NCBI GenBank assembly: GCA_963682055.1
Contig: OY821746.1
Location: 14,001,992 to 14,065,991, forward strand
Length of the DNA: 64,000 nt
From: Primula veris
Taxonomy: Eukaryota > Streptophyta > Magnoliopsida > Ericales > Primulaceae
Reading direction: 5' to 3'
Shown here in pieces: positions 56,606-64,000 of this stretch. How positions within the stretch are numbered: the first letter of the stretch is position 1; every line of letters begins with the position of its first letter. Below the pieces are notes generated by a model. The model searched no databases, was not told the origin of the DNA, and saw nothing but the letters and a program-made list of their open reading frames with translations. The position numbers and the translations under genes are program-made.

Positions 56606-58297
56606 ATTATTTATACTTTACTTATAGGTAAAATATGCGTTTTGGCATGACAACAAAAAACATATTCATTTTCTCAAGGTAGAAAAGTATACATATTTAA
56701 GCAAACAATTTAAATACTTTTTTTTTCAAATAGGCTAGTTTTCTACAATGTTACACTAAGACCAACTAATTTTCACTAATCACGATACGTTTTTTTTAAT
56801 TTTATGTAGTTCTTTCGGGTATCCGTATCCAAATGGGGAGATCCTGTGGGTTTTTCCCTATCGAGGTTGAGAACGATTCAACAGTCATCTTTGATAAATT
56901 CGACAACTCTTGGGAACGATTCAATGTTAAACTATCCGGCACTAATTATGCTCGTTGTGCTTTATACACGACATAGTAGTATATGTTCGATCACTATGTC
57001 TTCAGACTGACGAATCAGGGTGCTAACCCTTTGATCAACTGAACGTGCGCTCAACGTAATGTACATTTAGACTTTCTTCCAAAAAACTATCTACTAGATT
57101 ACGCCGGTAGTAATTATTTGGTATATATAGGTCGGAAACTACTCATTTTAGGACATGGTGTATGATTTTTGCTATATTTTCTTGTTATTTCATTTCAAAT
57201 ACACTTGTTTTTTTTTATCACATACTTGATTTATTTCCATTTATTTTCGAAATTTTGATATTAACACACCATCAAGAGTATTGTACTAGCATTGATATAT
57301 AAATATGAATAGGGGCCCTTACCTCGTTCCTGCATTGAGATCGATTGGTCGATCAAAATCAAAATAATGTTCATCTCTCAACGATCATATATACTTATAA
57401 GCTGCAATAGAATGAACAAGAGAATACTTGAGTAAACAACTAAATAAGGGTGCAATTATCAAAATACCCCCAAACATACATTGTTGTCAAACAAATTATA
57501 GTCCCAATACACGAAATTGTATCGATACCACTCCCTAGGTTCCATTTATTCATCAATTAGGTTAATCTATACCCTTTTGAATCATTTTAGTTTCAAATGT
57601 GTTGTCCTACTAAGATCATAATGTTATTTCAGGAAGTGATTATTCAATAAAAAGCAAGATTGTCATAACTAAATATATAGAATTACAGAAGTCATGTACA
57701 GATTTGAATAAGCGTGTAAGTACTAAAAAAGTTCTTAAACTTTTTTATCTTGAAATAAATATCGATATCAAACAAACGTATTATAACCTAACCTTCTGAT
57801 TACTACATTAAGATTCTTAATAAAAAATTTAGAAATTTCGTTTGACAAAAGAAGGAAAATGACATAAAAGGTACTTATGAATAAAGTAAAATAAATAAAT
57901 AAATAAAAATAAACATGTAACAAAAATTTTCAGGACATATTATTACAAATTATAAAAGTCATAAAAACATAAGGCCGGCAGATGAATGGTACGTAGTATC
58001 TTTTTTGTTTGCCGATGCCGAATAAACCATCCAAACATATACAAGAAAGTAAGCTATAAGATCCAAAATTTTAATCTGAATAGTTTTTCTTTATTTCACC
58101 AGCGGCAATTTAAACAAATTGAAAGGTATTTTCTCCACGAGTAAACAATTAACAATATAATGATCCCAACAAATCAACTTAGCAGCACCTAACCTCAAGT
58201 GACGTACCCAAGTTGTTATTTGGTGTGTATAAGTATAGTATGCTTGTTCTGAAATATATTGTCTAAGAACTAACACTTGCTCAAATATACAGTTGAA
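56606..58297. other. Upstream region of the P450 gene, no gene seen
   Basis: AT-rich. A short open frame at 58091-58276 (-) has no recognisable features. The P450 promoter must lie in the right-hand part. A TATA-like GTGTATAAGTATAG is at about 58225, some 70 nt before the ATG, and is only a candidate. Confidence 0.4.
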
Positions 58298-61200
58298 ATG
58301 GATTTCTACACCTCTCTTTTAGCTCTCTTTCTAGTGTTTGTATTTTTATTTATAAATCTACTATTCTTCAAGAAGAAGAATGGCAACCTCCCTCCAGGCT
58401 CTTCTGGCTGGCCTTTGGTCGGTGAGAGCCTCGAGTTTTTATCCACAGGGTGGAAGGGTCACCCTGAAAAATTTGTATTTGACCGTCTTTCCAAATACTC
58501 TTCCGATATTTTCAAAACTCATCTTTTTGGCACTCATTGTGCTATCTTCACCGGAGCTGCTAACAACAAATTCTTGTTCTCGAATGAGAATAAGCTTGTC
58601 GAAGCTTGGTGGCCAAGTTCGGTAGATAAGGTATTCCCCTCTTCAACACAAACCTCTTCGAAAGAAGAAGCTATCATCTTAAGAAGAATGCTTCCAAACT
58701 TTTTTAAACCCGAAGCGCTTCAACGTTACGTTGGGATCATGGACACGATTGCACAACGCCATTTTGACTCGGATTGGGAAAACAAGGAACAAGTTACTGT
58801 CTTCAAATTAACTAAGCGTTTTACATTTTGGCTTGCTTGCCGTTTATTTGTGAGTGTAGAAGAGCCAAGTCATGTAGCAAAGTTTGCTGATCCTTTCGGT
58901 CTTATAGCCGAGGGAATTTTTTCTATTCCCATCGACTTGCCAGGGACACCTTTTAACAAGGCAATCAAAGCATCTAAGTTCATAAGAAAGGAGCTTAGTG
59001 CTATAATTAAGCAACGCAAGGTCGACTTGGCTGAAGGAAAGGCCTCACCAACTCAGGACATACTGTCACATATGCTTCTCACGAGTGATGAGAGTGGAAA
59101 GTTTATGCAAGAGGCAGATATTGGTGATAAAATCTTGGGTTTGTTGATAGGTGGCCATGATACCGCGAGTTCTGCCTGTGCTTCTATTGTTATGTACCTT
59201 GCGGAGTTGCCTCACATCTATGATGGAGTATACAAGGGTATGAAAATCAATAGTTTTTTCCTTTCATATGCAAAAATTTAATAGCTGATTCTTTGTGTAA
59301 AGGTTTCTAAGCTAAGCTTTTCCTTACTCACAACTGCATACTAATTTTTAAAAAAAGAAAAATATTTTCGTTTACTTTTATTATCATCAACTTTGAGTTT
59401 TCTTATTTTTATTAATTAAGGATAAGTGAAGAAGTCTTACAAAATAATACGATATAAGAGTTCAAAAATATTGTTATGAAACAACAGTGCCCAAATATTT
59501 TGACTAACATATACAACTGTATGAAGATCCAGCTCGATAATATGAATTGGCTATACGATAGACAAGGTTTAGGGAACTATATAATTTCTTAAATTTGAAT
59601 AAAACGTATGAAAAATACGTTTGCCTAATGTTCCGAATGCTGTTTCAGTTATAACCGAGATTCTGTTTCAGTTATAGCTGAAGAGTTCTGACAGAATAGA
59701 AACTAACACACGACATTTAATTACGAAATTCTATTTGCTCACCACATCTACGTCTCCGAGGCACTCATCCAATATTTATTGATATTGTCAAGTTTATAAT
59801 AATATATTCAAGTCTTACAATACTCAATGACTCCACCACTAGTATTGCATATCAAACTATTTATCCTACCTAACACCTCTCAATATCTAATGACATCGCG
59901 TCACGAATTTCTCTCAAAAATAATATTTTCTCTCTAATATTTCATGTGTCTCTCTCTATATTTGTTGTATAATCTATAGAGACACAAAATATTAGAGTCT
60001 AAATGGCTTTATTTATAGTCTTATAAAAAATCATAATCTTAATCAAATAGGAAATATTTACTTTTTCTCTCTTTACTTCTTTGACTAGGATTTTTCTTTA
60101 CTCGTCAAATCTTCTAATCCAACAAGGAAAACTCTTCATTCTCTTCAATCTAATTTTCTAAGATTGCACGAAATCTTCTTGATTTGCTGCTCACGTTTGT
60201 GGACCTTCTAGAAATCTTTGACTTGATCGCCAAGTAATCTGTCCGTCAGTTTCAGTTATAACTGAAATTATAACTTTAACCTATATTTAACCATAACTTA
60301 ACAAACGTGTTACGCATTAACTGTTAATAACATAATAAGAGTTCAATATAAGTTAACTCAATATATTTTTAACAATACGATGACAAACAAATATGCTATA
60401 ATAGACTTGTTATTTGAACCTAACAACATATATTAAGTGCGAGGCTATTAATAATCTAAGTTCAGATAAATACTACAAATACCATGCTTGACAAATTCTT
60501 AAGTTTCGATAATGTGGGTGTTTAATGTAGAACAAATGGAGATTGCTAGCAAGAAACCGGAAGGGGAATTGCTAAATTGGAATGACTTAAAAGAGATGAA
60601 ATATTCATGGAATGTAGCATGTGAAGCCATGAGACTTGCACCACCTCTTCAAGGAGCTTTTAGAGAAGCTACTACCGATTTCACTCATAACGGTTTTTCG
60701 ATTCCCAAGGGCTGGAAGGTAATAACCAATTATACTATTTGATTATATAAAATGAATTGTGAAGAAAAAGTGATAGAAGAGAGATCTTTGTGCGTGTTGT
60801 AAATATGAGTTTTACTATACAATTTATAAAAGGCAAGAATGGAGAAAAATAAAATTGAGTATTCTTTTCTACTCAAACCGTTTACAAATTGGTAAGGCAA
60901 CAAATTGGTCAGGACATAATATTCGAATCAAGTTTACTGAAAAGAAATTAATATTTACTATTTAAACTTGCATATATGCCTATTAACATTGCTAAACGAG
61001 TCAAGGGCCTCTGTACCAGTAATCTTGCAAAGTCAAGAATGAAGATGCATTCCTTCAACTTTCAAGGATTCAAGGGCTAATGCACTTTTCAATTTCTAAT
61101 GATTTACCTAGCTAATCGATCATTTACGAATTACAGATATATTGGAGTGCAATTGCAACTCACAAAAATCCAGAGGTGTTCCCTGAACCGCATAAGTTTG

Positions 61201-61445
61201 ACCCATCAAGATTTGAAGGGTCTGGACCAGCTCCATACACATTTGTACCATTTGGTGGAGGGCCAAGAATGTGCCCAGGAAAAGAATATGCAAGATTAGA
61301 AATTCTGGTATTTATGCATCATCTCGTAAGGAGGTTTAAATGGGAGAAAGTGATCCCGGATGAGAAGATTGTTGTGAACCCCATGCCTAATCCTGAGAAG
61401 GGCCTTCCTATACGTCTCTTTCCCTATAATTATAAATCTTGTTAA
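58298..61445 (+). CDS. CYP716A: Cytochrome P450, CYP716A subfamily type
   Basis: An ER-anchored heme monooxygenase. Characterised CYP716A enzymes oxidise pentacyclic triterpenes, most often C-28 of beta-amyrin, alpha-amyrin or lupeol. Three exons: 58298-59237, 60531-60718, 61137-61445 (TAA 61443-61445), giving 478 aa, the usual length. Residues about 5-28 form the membrane anchor, followed by the proline-rich [13 protein letters not shown]. The N-terminal signature [19 protein letters not shown] is very typical of CYP716. The I-helix has GGHDTA (about 285-290), the K-helix EAMR (345-348), a FDPSRF motif, and the heme loop [18 protein letters not shown] with Cys422. All are intact and the protein should be active. 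The longer frame start at 58277 is non-ATG; the first ATG at 58298 gives the family N-terminus. Substrate cannot be told from sequence alone. A cycloartenol synthase lies about 47 kb upstream. Confidence 0.94.
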
Positions 61446-63653
61446 GTATTTCTAAGCCAGACTTTTCTAGTTCCCCTTCTGTTACGTTTTGATTTCCCAC
61501 TGAAAACCTTGAAAGGGTCTATGTTTTAAATATTTATCCCAATGATTAATTGATTAATTAAAGAGCAGGAAGTTTTCAAGCCAGTATTAAAATAATAATA
61601 ATGATGTTCATTATATTAGCTCTTGAAGAAAGTTTGTTGTCTGGAAAATAAACAAAGTGAAGCAATCTAAATGTTATACAATGAAATAATTGGCTGAGAC
61701 GTGTTGGGTGAATTCATAGCTAATGCAGACTTATACTCCCCAGTCTCGAATGAAATATACATGCTTTATAAAACATGTTTTGGACGTATATCACGATTAT
61801 CATCTCATATAGTCTTTTAGTTACTGAAGTGTTCTCAGTTGGGTTTGCTTCTGTTTTGGTGAATAATGACATCAAACCAAGTACTCCCTCCGACCCTTAA
61901 TAATTGCCTTTCTGTGAATATGCGAGGTATTTTTTAGCACTGCTTGAAAAGGCTAGCTTCGGAATTTGAAAAAACTCAGATTCAAAACTAAAAACTCAAA
62001 AGCACTTTGCAAAAAAGGGATAAGATCTCCCCCTTTTGGTCTACAAGTTGTATTGCTACTTTGATTAGATATGTACACCTTATCACTCGGTCAGTGGTAG
62101 TCCTTAATTTGAAATTTTGAAGTACTCCCTCTTCGACTTAAGTTGTTTGTGTTCTCTATAAGACCATCGGCTTCTTTTTCTTTGGAAATCTATGTTACCT
62201 TACTTTTTTCAAGAACTGAGAACCTTTGAAAGTGCCTTTTTAGAAATTCGAACTAGCCTCTCATTTTTTGGAAATTCAGGTTTAACAACCTCTGCATATC
62301 TTCGACTCGCATACTTACTTAACCTTTCATACTCTTAAGGTTTTCCAAATACCCATAACCATAGTTTGGCATATCCACACTAAGTCATCCTTCTTCTTTG
62401 TTAGACCAACCTCTACAAAAGCTCTTTGCATAAACTGGACTTATGTGACCAAGAGTAGATGCATCAATATTTTAAACATTCCCCCACAGATTTTAGTAGT
62501 TGTCTTGAGATAAAGAAAACAAACAAATTCAAAGGAAATAAGGGTAACTAATTCCAAACAAGTACATCAGCAGACTAACACAAGAGAACACTCCCTAGAT
62601 CATTTGAAATGTCGAAAGATTGCTCCTCGTAAATCGGCCTGGTCCATGTACTGATGCTCCAGGGAGGTCTTCTGAGTTTTACATTTTCACAAGCATATTA
62701 GCGTGTATCTATCGTTCCAATCTTATGAGCAGTTCTCAATCCTCAATTTCAAATAATCCGATCTGTATGGTATAATCGCTACCACATGAGATCTTCCTTT
62801 CAAAAATTTCATTAATAAAAAGAATTCTAGAGCAAAAATAGATTGCGGTTTATCGGATTTAAAGTATAAATGTATAATGTTCGAACATCAGGGTTGGCCC
62901 CAAGAAATATAAGGCCCGGTACATATAAAACAAAATTCCCTTTTTTTAAAATACTCGACCCGAGACTTCCTAATTTATTAAAGATAATAAAAGGGTAAAA
63001 ATATAACTACTTTAAGACGGTAAACTTGAGGTGTTCAAGATTGTGAAATTGAATGGGCATGACAAACATCATCAGTTAAGTTTATAACACTTTTGCCAAA
63101 AGTTTATAACACCACCAATAAAGCATAAAAACATAAATGGAATAATTAATAATTAAAACTACGAATCTTAAGGCATTTCAAAAATATTACAATAAAGTAG
63201 TAATTTTTATGTAATTTGAAATTACTTTTCATTCAATTTGGATATTTTTTACTTTTTTTTAAAGTAGAATACCTTTACTTCCTTAATTGTAAGTATATGG
63301 ACTGATGATGTCTAATTTTTCGTTGTCAAATGAGGATATAACTGATCAGATAGACTATCTTATTAAACTTTTGGAAGCATTTTTGTAAATAGCACGGAAT
63401 AAAATAATAATAATAATAAAAGAAACTACAACATATCAAAACGCTAATAATAATAAAAACTTTTCAAAGACTTGATACTAGTTTGGTCGTGTGTAACTAG
63501 GTACCAAATTAGTAAAAAATGCTAATAAAGAATATTAAACAGTCTTTTTCCTATTACACTAGGACATCTGTACAGCTATTAGCCTAGAGGTTATTACTAA
63601 TCGGACGTTAAATTCATATATAAAAAAATATAAATTTATTTAAAAACAAATTT

Positions 63654-63698
<45 letters not shown>

Positions 63699-64000
63699 TA
63701 ACTAGCTATCATAAATATGAGAAACATTAATATGAATTCGGTGCATTATAATTAAAGGTGTACCAACTAATAGAATTTTTTAGTTTTAATTTTGAATCAA
63801 TTTTAGGGTAGTTGTTTTTGGGTCCATTAATATGTGTTGAGTTTTTAGTGCATGGTGCACCCTAAATTATAGTGCACCGGGTGTATGGTAGTATTATTCC
63901 ATAAGTATTTAGGAGACAAATACATATTTTTAATTTAACTAGCTAGATACATAAATTCAAGAGAGGTGAAAAACCATAAATATATAAGAAATTTTAATTA
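61446..64000. other. P450 3' flank and AT-rich intergenic DNA
   Basis: The presumed P450 3' UTR, then noncoding DNA. Isolated TACTCCCTCC motifs at about 61883 and 62123 resemble Stowaway ends, but no paired right ends were located. No gene recognised. Confidence 0.45.
63657..63694. repeat. (AT)n microsatellite
   Basis: About 19 AT units. Confidence 0.95.

Noticed and set aside
56880..57000. Short stretch resembling a copia gag peptide (KLSGTNYARC)
   Set aside because: Only about ten residues look similar and no LTR or pol sequence is near; insufficient.
59238..60530. Repeated TTTCAGTTATAAC motifs in P450 intron 1, considered as an LTR or MITE
   Set aside because: Three scattered copies (about 59642, 59672, 60247) without borders or target-site duplication.
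1..64000. CRISPR arrays, operons, phage or plasmid features
   Set aside because: The window is plant nuclear DNA; the tandem repeats seen are minisatellites without unique spacers or cas genes.

Overview
The window is nuclear DNA of an AT-rich flowering plant, almost certainly a eudicot. The evidence is split genes with GT-AG introns, plant-specific gene families (cycloartenol synthase, CYP716 P450, RLCK-VII kinase, TORTIFOLIA1-like protein), Ty1/copia, Ty3/gypsy and TRIM retrotransposons, many MITEs, and long AT-rich intergenic DNA. No species can be named from this. There are no operons or prokaryotic features.

Five protein-coding genes can be reconstructed exon by exon, and every junction was checked by reading phase. 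(1) 366-11391 (+): the 3' half of an oxidosqualene cyclase of the cycloartenol synthase type, with 11 coding exons; the 5' half lies outside the window. Its introns hold a 4.1-kb antisense copia element, an 842-bp TRIM element with a perfect target-site duplication, and a run of 41 C. (2) 16124-21999 (+): a TORTIFOLIA1/SPIRAL2-like microtubule-associated protein of 790 aa, with a hAT-type insertion in intron 3 and a GC-AG intron. (3) 23967-28670 (-): a PBS1-like receptor-like cytoplasmic kinase of 455 aa, with a predicted hairpin-forming element starting about 14 nt beyond its stop codon. (4) 35003-37711 (+): prefoldin subunit 1, 128 aa, which needs a 7-nt microexon. (5) 58298-61445 (+): a cytochrome P450 of the CYP716A type, 478 aa, with 3 exons.

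Between 38 and 58 kb I see no convincing host gene. That stretch holds a series of unrelated minisatellite arrays (39.9-45.5 kb), Stowaway-like and hAT/Mutator-like MITEs, a 5'-truncated copia copy with one LTR, and a long gypsy LTR flanked on both sides by internal-region remnants. A large foldback element is nested inside that LTR. A truncated U6 snRNA pseudogene lies at 14.7 kb.

Functionally, the cyclase (2,3-oxidosqualene to cycloartenol, the sterol entry step) and the CYP716A (typically a triterpene C-28 or related oxidase) belong to connected pathways and lie about 47 kb apart. The three genes between them are housekeeping or signalling genes, so a biosynthetic cluster is possible but not demonstrated. 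I did not find a clearly new biological system. The most unusual observations are the 7-nt microexon, the hairpin at the kinase stop codon, the internal-LTR-internal gypsy structure with its nested foldback, and the minisatellite cluster.
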